Source of the DNA: Flammeovirgaceae bacterium
GTDB taxonomy: Bacteria; Bacteroidota; Bacteroidia; Cytophagales; Cyclobacteriaceae
NCBI GenBank assembly: GCA_021299455.1
Contig: JAJTGQ010000017.1
Location: forward strand, 1 to 33,297
DNA: 33,297 nucleotides
Direction of reading: 5' to 3'
This document shows, piece by piece, positions 15,981-23,894 of this stretch; position 1 is the stretch's first letter; the number at the start of each line of letters is the position of its first letter. The notes under the pieces were generated by a model. That model had not been told where the DNA came from and ran no database searches. It was given only the letters and a program-made list of their open reading frames with translations. A program made the translations under genes and the position numbers.

Positions 15981-16659
15981 TCTATTCCTTGTTATTGCCT
16001 GCGCTGCTTCAAGCTTCGGTCAAGAGAAGCCTGCGACTCGGGCTGACACCCTAAAGAATAGATATTTTCCAACTGGCTTGCGAGTCGGATTTGATGCGAT
16101 TTCAATAATTCGAAGCCAAGACAATGCCTTCAAAGGTTGGGAGTTTAATGTTGATACGGATTTTTCACGGTACTATTTCACAGTAGATTACGGCTACTGG
16201 GCCACCAATCAATTGTTGGGAAATGGCAACTATCAAAATGCGGGGAACTACCTGCGAGTAGGGGCCGACATCAATTTTTTATTGAAAGATCCCGATAAGA
16301 ATATGTTTTTTTTTGGTTTGCGTTATGGGCTATCTTCCTTCAATGAATCGGTCCAATATAAGAACAGCACTTTTTACACAGGCTTTGGTGGGATCGTTGG
16401 CAACGAAACCAATAGTAGTGTAAGCGGCAATTGGATAGAGGTGACCTCCGGTTTGCGCGTAAAAATTGTGGGCGGTTTTTGGATGGGCTATACTGCTCGG
16501 ATAAAGTTTGCCCCCTCGGCCAGCGGAGGTGGGGCTTTACAGCCTTATGACATGCCCGGCTATGGAATTATTTCTGAAACGCCCTACTGGGGTTTTAACT
16601 ATCAGCTTTTCTGGAGATTTGCGTGGAGGGAGACCCCTAATCTCAGAGTAAAGAATTAG
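15961..16659 (+). CDS. DUF6048 family putative outer-membrane beta-barrel protein
   Basis: A 232-aa protein with an N-terminal signal peptide ending at SSFGQ (about residue 21). The mature part alternates polar and aromatic residues in beta strands (YYFTVDYGYW, MFFFGLRYGLSSFNES, WMGYTARIKFA, WGFNYQLFWRF) and ends in a strand rich in aromatics, as in outer-membrane barrels. GLRVGFDAISIIRS and the WIEVTSGLRVK segment fit the DUF6048 family. Its ATG lies 20 nt inside the DUF6452 lipoprotein gene, a tight coupling that suggests an envelope complex of a lipoprotein and a barrel partner. No biochemical role is known to me. Confidence 0.72.
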   Translation: MCKYFFSLFLVIACAASSFGQEKPATRADTLKNRYFPTGLRVGFDAISIIRSQDNAFKGWEFNVDTDFSRYYFTVDYGYWATNQLLGNGNYQNAGNYLRVGADINFLLKDPDKNMFFFGLRYGLSSFNESVQYKNSTFYTGFGGIVGNETNSSVSGNWIEVTSGLRVKIVGGFWMGYTARIKFAPSASGGGALQPYDMPGYGIISETPYWGFNYQLFWRFAWRETPNLRVKN

Positions 16660-16693
16660 GTTTTTAAACCCAATCGACCACTATGCGCAACTA

Positions 16694-16758
16694 ATCCTAT
16701 CATTCCCATTGATTAAATACATCATATTGATAGGATTTTTATATATTGATGATAGGAT
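16694..16758 (+). promoter_or_regulatory. Candidate operator: three TGATAGGAT sites before the Fic gene
   Basis: The 9-mer TGATAGGAT occurs at 16728-16736 and 16750-16758 on the plus strand, 22 bp apart (two helical turns), and inverted as ATCCTATCA at 16694-16702. The last copy ends 5 nt before the ATG. The encoded protein has an N-terminal winged-helix-like domain, so autoregulation is a reasonable inference. Confidence 0.6.
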
Positions 16759-16763
16759 AGCAC

Positions 16764-17801
16764 ATGGATACACTGCGTGAACAAGAGATATTCTGGATCA
16801 TACTAAAAAATGAACCGATCGGTATTTCTTCAATTTTAGAAAAAGCAGCCAACAAGGTTTCGATCCCTACAATGAATCGGCAGCTGGCAAAGTTAAAGAA
16901 GAGCAATTTTATTCTTTCGGAAGGAAACGGCCCACGCACAAAATACCGGGTAAACTTGAAAGGGCTCGTTCATGCTAAAATCAGCGTAGATGATTATTTC
17001 AAGATTGATGTTGACAGTCGTAAAATCTTAGAAAAGTACAATCCATCCATTTTTGAGAGCTTCAAAAGTGTGCCTTTGTTCACCAAGAGCGAAATCACTT
17101 TATTGGATAAACTCACAGCATCCTATCAAAAGAAAATAAAGGACATTTCGGCTACAAACTATAAACGAGAATTTGAAAGGTTGATGATCGAGTTGTCTTG
17201 GAAATCATCACAAATAGAAGGCAATACTTATGATTTGTTAGATACTGAACAACTATTGAAATACAATATTGCAGCCCCCAATCACACCCAAGAAGAGGCA
17301 GTCATGCTCTTGAACCACAAAGCAGCTATTGAATACACTAGAGAAAATGCAGACTTGTTCAATCGATTGGCGATCACCAAAATTATTGATATACATACGT
17401 TACTTACGCAAAAATTGGGCATCGCCAAATCAATCCGAAATCGACAGGTAAGAATTACAGGGACAAAGTATACGCCACCCGACAATAAGTTTGTAATAGA
17501 AGAAGCTGTTGAAAACTTATGTAAGTCGGTAAATGATGTTGAAAATGTGTTCGAGAAAGCTCTGAGAGCATTACTGTTGATAAGCTACATACAACCTTTT
17601 GATGACGGAAATAAAAGAACAGCAAGGCTGACGGCTAATGCGCTTTTGATGGCTGCAAATAAATGCCCACTATCCTACCGCAGCATTAGCCCGAGCGAGT
17701 ATAAGAAGGCGATCTTACTTTTTTACGAAATGAATAATGTTCAGGCTTTCAAAAAGATATTTATCGACCAGTATCGATTTGCTGTGGAGAATTATTTTTA
17801 A
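16764..17801 (+). CDS. Fic-fold protein with N-terminal winged helix and degenerate Fic motif
   Basis: A 345-aa protein. Residues 1-65 look like a winged helix-turn-helix (IPTMNRQLAKLKKSNFILSE as recognition region). A Fic/DOC N-terminal region carries SSQIEG (S148-G153), matching the inhibitory motif (S/T)xxxE(G/N) of autoinhibited class II Fic proteins. The Fic core motif reads QPFDDGNKRTAR (Q277-R288) where active AMP transferases have HPFx(D/E)GNxRxxR, so the catalytic His is replaced by Gln while all other motif positions are kept. Fic enzymes transfer AMP or related groups from nucleotides to protein hydroxyls using that His. This one may be inactive in that reaction, act otherwise, or work as a regulator. 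The end overlaps the ftsY stop (converging). Confidence 0.85.
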   Translation: MDTLREQEIFWIILKNEPIGISSILEKAANKVSIPTMNRQLAKLKKSNFILSEGNGPRTKYRVNLKGLVHAKISVDDYFKIDVDSRKILEKYNPSIFESFKSVPLFTKSEITLLDKLTASYQKKIKDISATNYKREFERLMIELSWKSSQIEGNTYDLLDTEQLLKYNIAAPNHTQEEAVMLLNHKAAIEYTRENADLFNRLAITKIIDIHTLLTQKLGIAKSIRNRQVRITGTKYTPPDNKFVIEEAVENLCKSVNDVENVFEKALRALLLISYIQPFDDGNKRTARLTANALLMAANKCPLSYRSISPSEYKKAILLFYEMNNVQAFKKIFIDQYRFAVENYF

Positions 17802-18814
17802 GATACCGATCTCTTAAACAGCGAATCCACAAACTCCTTCTTGTTAAAGGTTTGGAGATCGTCAATTTTTTCACCTACGCCAATGTATTTTACCGGTATC
17901 TTAAATTCGTCAGAGATACCTATCACTACGCCACCTTTGGCGGTGCCGTCTAACTTAGTAATGGCTAAACAAGTTACATCTGTTGCTTTGGTAAACTCTC
18001 GTGCTTGTACAACTGCGTTTTGACCCGTGCTTCCATCCAACACGAGCATCACATCGTGTGGTGCATCGGGAATTACTTTTTGAATGACACGTTTAATCTT
18101 TGATAGCTCTTGCATCAAGTTTATTTTGGTGTGAAGTCGACCTGCTGTGTCTATGATGATGACATCCGCTCCCATCTCAACCCCTTTTTCAACCGCTTCA
18201 AAAGCCACCGCGGATGGATCGGTGTTCATTCCTTTTGAAATGACTGGAACACCTACTCGCTCGCCCCACAATTTTAGTTGATCAACAGCCGCAGCCCGAA
18301 AGGTATCCGCTGCACCAAGGACAACCGATTTTCCTCTTTTCTTAAATTGAGCAGCTAGTTTTCCAATCGTAGTAGTTTTGCCAACTCCATTTACGCCTAC
18401 TACTAAAAGAACGTAAGGCTTTTTTCCTGTAGGCGTTTCAAAGTCCGCCAGGTCTTCCGTATTGTTTTCAGAAAGCAAATGCGCTATTTCTTGTTTTAGA
18501 ATTGAGTCTAGCTCGGTTGTGCCGACATATTTATCTCTAGCTACTCTCGTCTGGATACGCTTGATAATTTTTAACGTGGTGTCTACCCCTACATCCGAAG
18601 AAATAAGGATCTCTTCCAGTTGGTCTAATACTTCCTCGTCAACAGAAGATTTTCCGGCAATCGCTTTTCCAAGTTTGCTAAAAAAATTCTCTTTCGACTT
18701 CTCAAGACCTTGGTCGAGAGATTCTTTTCCTGCCTGCCTGCCCTCCGCAAGGCTACGGGAGGCGGGCCGGTCAGGCTGGTTTTCTTTTGAAAAGAGATTT
18801 CCTAAAAAAGACAT
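17798..18814 (-). CDS. ftsY: Signal recognition particle receptor FtsY
   Basis: SRP receptor GTPase that docks ribosome-nascent chain complexes at the membrane. From ATG 18814 the protein is 338 aa, preferred over an in-frame TTG 18 nt upstream because the MSFLGNLFSKE N-terminus is family-like. The NG domain is complete: P-loop GVNGVGKTTT (140-149), DTFRAAAVDQL (from 170), DTAGRLHT, TKLDGTAKGG and the closing GEKIDDLQTF. Residues about 12-29 (NQPDRPASRSLAEGRQAG) are an unusual Pro/Arg/Ala-rich insert encoded by a GC-rich palindrome. Without it, FSKE would run directly into KESLDQGLEKSKENFF, the usual sequence. An intrinsic terminator of the upstream ribosomal genes lies 17 nt before the start. 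Confidence 0.95.
   Translation of the reverse strand: MSFLGNLFSKENQPDRPASRSLAEGRQAGKESLDQGLEKSKENFFSKLGKAIAGKSSVDEEVLDQLEEILISSDVGVDTTLKIIKRIQTRVARDKYVGTTELDSILKQEIAHLLSENNTEDLADFETPTGKKPYVLLVVGVNGVGKTTTIGKLAAQFKKRGKSVVLGAADTFRAAAVDQLKLWGERVGVPVISKGMNTDPSAVAFEAVEKGVEMGADVIIIDTAGRLHTKINLMQELSKIKRVIQKVIPDAPHDVMLVLDGSTGQNAVVQAREFTKATDVTCLAITKLDGTAKGGVVIGISDEFKIPVKYIGVGEKIDDLQTFNKKEFVDSLFKRSVS
18729..18776. repeat. GC-rich palindromic repeat inserted in frame in ftsY
   Basis: An imperfect palindrome with outer arms CCTGCCTGC / GGGCCGGTCAGG and inner arms CCTCC (18742-18746) / GGAGG (18758-18762). It is far richer in G+C than the flanking gene and encodes about 18 residues not expected in FtsY. 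It resembles the dispersed palindromes containing GTAGCCTTGCGGAGG-like text that I recall from Bacteroidota intergenic regions. Confidence 0.65.
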
Positions 18815-18830
18815 GGTTGAGAGGGTAAAC

Positions 18831-18853
18831 AAAAAAGTCCCTCAAGGGGACTT
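18831..18853 (-). terminator. Intrinsic terminator between DUF4295 gene and ftsY
   Basis: On the minus strand AAGTCCC and GGGACTT form a 7-bp stem with a 4-5-nt loop, followed by TTTT (the run ends before GTTTACC). It lies 24 nt after the DUF4295 stop and ends 17 nt before the ftsY ATG. Ribosomal-gene transcripts should stop or attenuate here. Confidence 0.7.
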
Positions 18854-18876
18854 CGTTATAAATTTATGGAATCAAA

Positions 18877-19032
18877 TTACTTTTTGGCGAGTACTTCCTT
18901 TACCAAATCAGTAGTAACGATTTCTTCTTTGAAGATGTAAGAACCTGTCTTCTCTGATCTTACTGCACGGATAACCTTTGCGTAGTTTTTACCGTCTGTT
19001 TTCTTGAGCGATGCAACAACTTTCTTTGCCAT
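18877..19032 (-). CDS. DUF4295 domain small protein
   Basis: A 51-aa basic protein, MAKKVVASLKKTDGKNYAKV at the N-terminus and ending DLVKEVLAKK. It matches the Bacteroidota-specific DUF4295 family, found next to rpmG and rpmB across the phylum. Its size, basic charge and constant position behind two ribosomal protein genes suggest a ribosome-associated role, but this is inference. The ATG at 19032 follows the rpmG stop by 2 nt, so it is the third gene of the rpmB-rpmG operon, and an intrinsic terminator follows it. Confidence 0.88.
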   Translation of the reverse strand: MAKKVVASLKKTDGKNYAKVIRAVRSEKTGSYIFKEEIVTTDLVKEVLAKK

Positions 19033-19034
19033 GG

Positions 19035-19217
19035 TTATTTAATTTCTTTGTGGATGGTTTGTTTTTTCAAGATAGGATTGTACTTCTTAAGCTCAATCCG
19101 CTCAGTTGTATTCTTACGATTCTTAGTAGTAATGTGGCGACTCATGCCAGGCATACCGCTTGCTTTGTGCTCGGTACACTCTAATATTACTTGTATTCTG
19201 TTTTTGTTCCTTGCCAT
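19035..19217 (-). CDS. rpmG: 50S ribosomal protein L33
   Basis: A 60-aa structural protein of the large ribosomal subunit, with typical L33 text: [32 protein letters not shown]. Only one Cys is present, so the two CxxC zinc knuckles of zinc-binding L33 are absent and this is the zinc-independent (C-minus) form. It lies 21 nt after rpmB and 2 nt before the DUF4295 gene in one operon. Confidence 0.96.
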   Translation of the reverse strand: MARNKNRIQVILECTEHKASGMPGMSRHITTKNRKNTTERIELKKYNPILKKQTIHKEIK

Positions 19218-19238
19218 GGTGTAACTATGTTAAAAATG

Positions 19239-19478
19239 TTAGGCTGTAAACGTGCCTTTTTCTTTTGCCTCTTTCAAAACGGCTGAAATACCTCTCAAAT
19301 TGATCGTTTTAATCGCTTTGGTAGATACTTTCAAGGTGACCCACTTATCCTCCTCAGGAATAAAGAATTTCTTTGTTTGGAGATTAGGGTAGAATTTCCG
19401 CTTCGTTTTGTTATTAGCGTGCGAAACATTGTTACCCGTTTGAGGTCTTTTTCCAGTAATTTGACAAACCCGTGCCAT
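19239..19478 (-). CDS. rpmB: 50S ribosomal protein L28
   Basis: A 79-aa large-subunit protein beginning MARVCQITGKRPQTGNNVSH, the standard L28 N-terminus, followed by NKTKRKFYPNLQTKKFF. The ATG at 19478 is chosen over an in-frame TTG 27 nt upstream, whose extra residues do not belong to L28. One Cys only, so zinc-independent form. First gene of the rpmB-rpmG-DUF4295 operon. A short perfect hairpin lies in its leader just downstream of a near-consensus -7 box. Confidence 0.96.
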   Translation of the reverse strand: MARVCQITGKRPQTGNNVSHANNKTKRKFYPNLQTKKFFIPEEDKWVTLKVSTKAIKTINLRGISAVLKEAKEKGTFTA

Positions 19479-19495
19479 AAATCTTCGTTTTTTAG

Positions 19496-19523
19496 CCCTT
19501 TTCAAAAAGGGATTGCAAATATC
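19496..19523 (-). promoter_or_regulatory. Promoter and leader hairpin of the rpmB operon
   Basis: On the minus strand GATATTTG (19523-19516) is one base off TAnnTTTG. Directly after it, CCCTTTT and AAAAGGG (19511-19496) can fold at what would be the very 5' end of the mRNA. This may protect the transcript or affect translation of rpmB. Weak evidence from pattern only. Confidence 0.4.
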
Positions 19524-19598
19524 GGCAAAACAACCTCAAATAAGCAAGGACGAACCAGAAATAACCGGGCAATTTGAATAAATGCCGTCCTCGCGCGC

Positions 19599-20267
19599 TT
19601 AATCTGGTTTTTTGAACAGGATACTGATCAATTGTGCCGGATCCAAATCGGTAAAATCATCAATTATGTAGTCTGTTTCCGCCAATTCTTTATGGGTGTG
19701 GGTGGTGGCGACACCCACCACTTTGGCGCCAGCGGCTCTGCCAGCTGTCACGCCTGATATAGAGTCTTCAAAAACAATACAACGGGAGGGCGGATAACCC
19801 AACGCAGCGGCACACTTCAAATAGATCTCAGGATTCGGTTTCCCGTGTTCGACAAACGAATCATCCAGTATTGTCGGAAAGTATCGACTCAAGTTCGTCT
19901 TGGCCATCACAAAATCAACATTGCTGCGGGGTGCTGAGGTGCCAATGGCACGTGCCAATTTTTGCCCATTCATTTTTTCTAAAAACTGGTCTAGGCCGGC
20001 CAAGGCTTTAATGTCATGTTGATACAAATCGCGAAATAGCCCCTCTTTTTCTTCGGCAAACTCATGAAGTTCTTCCGGGCTTAGCTCTCTTTCGAAGAGG
20101 TTTGTGATCCATTGCTTATTAGTACGCCCATAAATTCTGTTGCGAAGTTGTTCTTCTGTTAAATGGTAACCATACTTTTCACAAAACTGATGCAAAGCAA
20201 CTTTGTGAAAGGGGTTACTGTCGATGATTACACCGTCCATGTCGAAGATAAAAGCAATAGTACTCAT
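19599..20267 (-). CDS. HAD-superfamily hydrolase, beta-phosphoglucomutase-like
   Basis: A 222-aa cytosolic HAD subfamily IA enzyme. Motif I is FDMDGVIIDS with nucleophile D9 and acid/base D11. A four-helix cap covers residues about 15-85, motif II is the Thr/Ser in GTSAPRS, motif III the Lys in GKPNPEIY, and motif IV FEDSISGVTAGRAAG. DMDGVIIDSNPFH and the cap type fit beta-phosphoglucomutase or small sugar-phosphate phosphatases; the exact substrate is not evident. The start is ATG 20267, 21 nt after the stop of the FG-GAP protein gene on the same strand. Its stop is 120 nt before rpmB. Confidence 0.88.
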   Translation of the reverse strand: MSTIAFIFDMDGVIIDSNPFHKVALHQFCEKYGYHLTEEQLRNRIYGRTNKQWITNLFERELSPEELHEFAEEKEGLFRDLYQHDIKALAGLDQFLEKMNGQKLARAIGTSAPRSNVDFVMAKTNLSRYFPTILDDSFVEHGKPNPEIYLKCAAALGYPPSRCIVFEDSISGVTAGRAAGAKVVGVATTHTHKELAETDYIIDDFTDLDPAQLISILFKKPD

Positions 20268-20288
20268 GCAGATGAATGAAGTGCGAGG

Positions 20289-22481
20289 TTAGTAGACTAC
20301 AAAACGTCTGGAATAGGTTTTCCCATTCCATAAAAACTGCGCAATATACACACCGGCAGGTAGCAGTGTCATATTGATGGGATAATCTTGGTTAGCCGGC
20401 ACAAAATAATTCTCCGATAAAGGCTGGCCCAATGTATTGTAAAAGCGAACAAACACATCTCGATCTGATTTTACTTTCAGAGGAGAAGTATTGCTGAAGT
20501 TGTAAGGATTGGGAAAAATAGAAACGGCTGGCTCTGGTGGGAGTTCTGTGCCCTCATCATTCCGTAAGATCATTAGCCCGCCCAGAAGGTTACCCACAAT
20601 GATAGCGGGTTTGGTGCTGTTAAAGAGATTGGTGGTTGTTGGCCAAATTCGCCCGCCCAAGTTTCGGCTTTCGTACTCATTGGTTAGCTCATTGAACAGA
20701 ATTTTTGTCACACGTTGTGCATCGCTGGTGATCGTGCGGAAGTCACGATAAATAGAAAGTACACCACGTTGATCACCGGTTACAAGATCTGCCTTTCCAT
20801 CGGCATCCAGATCGGCTATAGCAAAAGAAAGATTTTGTCTGTCGGTACTACTGCCAAAGCCAAGGAAATTGGACGAGATCATCGTATATGTGTTGGTGTC
20901 GGGGGTACCTTGGTTTTTCCAGAACTCAACACCACCGGTGTCATTGCCTACCAGAATATCCGTTTGTCCATCTTGATCTACGTCCACTACTATCCAATTC
21001 TCACCGAGACTGAGACTCAAGTTGGTAGGTTTTGACGTTGCATCTTCGACCAGGAATCTGTCATTCGCTGAATTGACGATATACCGAAGTGTCGTTCTTC
21101 CGTTTACTTTGCTTGTGCTGCTAAAGACCAGATCCATTTTTCCATCCGCATTCATATCCGCAAATTGAATTTTTAGATTGTAGGAATTCAACACCGACAA
21201 CCCAAAAAAATCATCGCTAATCCGTTTGAAGTAAGGAACCGCTGCGGTATTAATGTTTTCAAATTGAAAAATGGTGGCGGACGTTCCTTTAATGTAGGTT
21301 GATATGAATAAGTCTTGATCTCCATCTCCATCAAAGTCAAAAAATGCGGGAACCGAAAAATCACCCACGTCAATCATTTGCTCCTGCAAAAAATTGTTTT
21401 TCGTTAGCGTAAATTGTGGCACTTGGGCAGTGCCGGTGTTCTTATAAAGCAACAGCGATTTTGAAAAATCATTCGACAATGAGTTTCGTGAAGATAGATT
21501 TGGAGAGACCACCAAATCGCGAAGACCGTCAAAATCTACATCCTCGTAATAAGGAGTTGGAAAAAAGGGCATTGTAATTGGATTGCCAGCCGGGAAATTT
21601 GAAAAACTAGACATGAGAGGATTGGCAACGGAACCAGTGTTCGAGAGCAGATAAAGGTTGGAGCACGATTCTTCAGAGAAAAAGAGTTCTCGTATACCAT
21701 CATTATTCAAATCAATGGACAACAAAGACTTGCCGCCTGTGTGCTGACTGCGCCCACCGCTCAATAATTGATCACATGTTTTTCCACCCGAGAACGAGAT
21801 TTTTCCGCAGGCGCAATCTTCAAACTCTCCCCAAGTCTGGGTGATTCGTTGTAATTGCATGGAATCACAGCGACCCGTGCGCTCGATGCTAAGGTTCTTA
21901 TGCCACTCTACCGTACCGATTCCCACAAAGCGAACGTTCAAGATGTCCAAATCTCCATCTCCATCTACGTCATCTATCGCAGGAATATCACTTTCATTTA
22001 CTTTCAGATTGATATTAGAACTAAATCCGGCAGTGAGAAGTGGGAAGCCAGGGTTGTATGCGCGCCAGGAGAGTTGTTTACCGGACTTTGTGGTGTTTAC
22101 GAATACAATAATTCCAAAAGGGTCACTGGTAAAGATGTCTTTCTTGCCATCACAATTAAAATCACGCAACAACATCCATTGGGAGATCTCCGTTGGAAAA
22201 AGCGATTCATAGTCAGGCGCATATTGAAGTACATTGCCTTGAGCCAGGTAAGTGATCACTTTGTTGGCTGTCCGATCAAAAACAACAACATCCTGAAGGC
22301 CGTCTCCATTCAGGTCCATCGTATTTATCTGAGCTGCATTTAGCCCCCCTGCCCACATTAAGCCAAGCCCCTTGCCGTCAATTTCACCTTTAATGGTCTG
22401 ATCTAGTTTGTACGTGAACTGAGCATGACAAAAGCTGCCAGCTAACAAAAACAGACTTAACCAATAAAAACGTTTATACAT
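20289..22481 (-). CDS. T9SS-exported FG-GAP/VCBS repeat protein
   Basis: A 730-aa secreted protein. It has a signal peptide (WLSLFLLAGSFCHA) and at least nine calcium-loop motifs of the FG-GAP/VCBS type, for example DLNGDGLQD, DFNCDGKKD, DVDGDGDLD, DLNNDGIRE, DFDGDGDQD, DMNADGKMD, DVDQDGQTD and DLDADGKAD, suggesting a beta-propeller. The last 75 or so residues form a type IX secretion sorting domain (SIFPNPYN, FYNTLGQPL, LPAGVYIAQF, YSRRFVVY). It is expected to cross the outer membrane by T9SS and be released or anchored on the surface. Ligand unknown, possibly adhesion or polysaccharide binding. A CDQLLSGG/CACGK region with several Cys near residues 205-245 may hold disulfides. Confidence 0.9.
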   Translation of the reverse strand: MYKRFYWLSLFLLAGSFCHAQFTYKLDQTIKGEIDGKGLGLMWAGGLNAAQINTMDLNGDGLQDVVVFDRTANKVITYLAQGNVLQYAPDYESLFPTEISQWMLLRDFNCDGKKDIFTSDPFGIIVFVNTTKSGKQLSWRAYNPGFPLLTAGFSSNINLKVNESDIPAIDDVDGDGDLDILNVRFVGIGTVEWHKNLSIERTGRCDSMQLQRITQTWGEFEDCACGKISFSGGKTCDQLLSGGRSQHTGGKSLLSIDLNNDGIRELFFSEESCSNLYLLSNTGSVANPLMSSFSNFPAGNPITMPFFPTPYYEDVDFDGLRDLVVSPNLSSRNSLSNDFSKSLLLYKNTGTAQVPQFTLTKNNFLQEQMIDVGDFSVPAFFDFDGDGDQDLFISTYIKGTSATIFQFENINTAAVPYFKRISDDFFGLSVLNSYNLKIQFADMNADGKMDLVFSSTSKVNGRTTLRYIVNSANDRFLVEDATSKPTNLSLSLGENWIVVDVDQDGQTDILVGNDTGGVEFWKNQGTPDTNTYTMISSNFLGFGSSTDRQNLSFAIADLDADGKADLVTGDQRGVLSIYRDFRTITSDAQRVTKILFNELTNEYESRNLGGRIWPTTTNLFNSTKPAIIVGNLLGGLMILRNDEGTELPPEPAVSIFPNPYNFSNTSPLKVKSDRDVFVRFYNTLGQPLSENYFVPANQDYPINMTLLPAGVYIAQFLWNGKTYSRRFVVY

Positions 22482-22515
22482 ACGTGGTTTAAAACGCGGA
22501 TCGACCGATGCCTGT

Positions 22516-22523
22516 TATCTTTG
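22516..22523 (+). promoter_or_regulatory. Bacteroidota -7 box for murF
   Basis: TATCTTTG is an exact TAnnTTTG match 46 nt before the murF ATG, in the divergent gap with the FG-GAP protein gene. Confidence 0.6.
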
Positions 22524-22569
22524 CAGCAAGATAAATTGAATTTTTAGCTTTAGCCCACTGCAATCAATT

Positions 22570-23853
22570 ATGGATATCGCCTCTCTATACCAGCTCTACC
22601 TAAAAAGTGGCAAGGTTTCTACCGACACCAGACAAATTGCTCCGGGCTCTCTCTTTTTCGCCATCAAAGGACCGAAATACAATGCTAATGCGTTTGCCCA
22701 AGAAGCACTTTCAAAAGGTGCCAGTTACGCAGTAGTTGACGAAAAGGAATATGACACGGACGATCGAACCATTTTGGTGGAAGACGGACTGACTGCTTTG
22801 CAACAATTGGCAACGTATCACCGCGATCATTTAAAGATCCCAGTCATTGGCCTCACTGGTTCTAATGGAAAAACCACCAGCAAGGAATTGTTAAACGCGG
22901 TGTTGAGCAAAAAGTATAGAACGCTGGCTACTAGAGGGAACCTGAATAATCACATTGGAGTGCCGCTCACTATTTTGTCGATTGATTCTTCCGTGGAGAT
23001 AGCGATTATAGAGATGGGCGCAAATCATGTTGGAGAAATAGCGTTACTCAGTTCCATTGCCAAGCCCACTTATGGTTTTATCACCAATATTGGCAAGGCC
23101 CACATTGGCACGTTTGGCGGCTTTGAAAACATCATTCGCGGAAAATCAGAGTTGTATCAGCATTTGATCACTCAGGATGGGGTCGTTTTCATAAACTCTC
23201 AAAACCCGATTTTGGCCAATATGGCAAAGCGATTTAAAAACCCGATTTTCTATCCTGCAAAGGGCGACTACTATCAGTGCGAATTGATTAGCGCGGATCC
23301 GTTTATAAAAATCGAAACGGAAGAAGGAACGATCTTAAACACCCAAATGATTGGCAGTTACAATTTTGAAAACATAGCGGCAGCTTTGTGCATTGGTAAC
23401 TATTTTGGTGTAGAGCCGGCAAAAGCTGAACAGGCAGTTGTCGAGTACGTACCTGATAACATGCGGTCGCAGATCATTCGGAAAGGAACAAATACAATTA
23501 TTTTAGATGCCTATAATGCCAACCCAAGTTCGATGCAAGCGGCTGTCGAAAGTTTAGCGGGTATGAAAGCAAGAAACAAAGTGGCCATCGTTGGTGATAT
23601 GTATGAACTAGAAGAAGAGGCAGAAAAGGAACATCGTAACCTGGGGAAGCTCCTTCAAGAAAAAAAATTCCACCGTGTTTATCTTTGTGGAACTCTGATC
23701 CGCGCAGCGAAAGAGGAGTGTCCCGCTGCTCGTCATTTTGAAACCCGAGAGTTACTTATTGATGAATTAAAGAAAAACCCGTTAACCGACTCGACAGTTT
23801 TGGTGAAAGCTTCAAGGGGAATGGGGCTGGAGGGCGTTGTTCTTTTTCTATAA
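22570..23853 (+). CDS. murF: UDP-MurNAc-tripeptide D-alanyl-D-alanine ligase
   Basis: Cytosolic ATP-dependent ligase that adds D-Ala-D-Ala to complete the muropeptide precursor. The 427-aa protein has the N-terminal UDP-binding domain (STDTRQIAPGSLFFAIKG), the ATP loop GLTGSNGKTT (94-103), TRGNLNNHIGVPLT, IEMGANHVGEI, TNIGKAHIGTFG and the C-terminal LDAYNANPSSM. These are diagnostic for MurF among Mur ligases. Length is close to the Bacteroidota norm. It stands alone, away from the usual mur cluster, with its own promoter. A toxin-antitoxin pair follows 50 nt later. Confidence 0.95.
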   Translation: MDIASLYQLYLKSGKVSTDTRQIAPGSLFFAIKGPKYNANAFAQEALSKGASYAVVDEKEYDTDDRTILVEDGLTALQQLATYHRDHLKIPVIGLTGSNGKTTSKELLNAVLSKKYRTLATRGNLNNHIGVPLTILSIDSSVEIAIIEMGANHVGEIALLSSIAKPTYGFITNIGKAHIGTFGGFENIIRGKSELYQHLITQDGVVFINSQNPILANMAKRFKNPIFYPAKGDYYQCELISADPFIKIETEEGTILNTQMIGSYNFENIAAALCIGNYFGVEPAKAEQAVVEYVPDNMRSQIIRKGTNTIILDAYNANPSSMQAAVESLAGMKARNKVAIVGDMYELEEEAEKEHRNLGKLLQEKKFHRVYLCGTLIRAAKEECPAARHFETRELLIDELKKNPLTDSTVLVKASRGMGLEGVVLFL

Positions 23854-23858
23854 GAATG

Positions 23859-23894
23859 CCGAATCAGATTTGTTTTTAATTTCAACTTAGCTAA
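23859..23894 (+). repeat. Left arm of inverted repeat around the Phd/PIN/DUF2461 block
   Basis: The 3' part, TTCAACTTAGCTAA (23881-23894), is exactly complementary to 25162-25175. CAGATTT and CCGA further left also recur in the right arm, with a 7-9 nt gap (TTTTTAAT) present only here. Confidence 0.5.
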
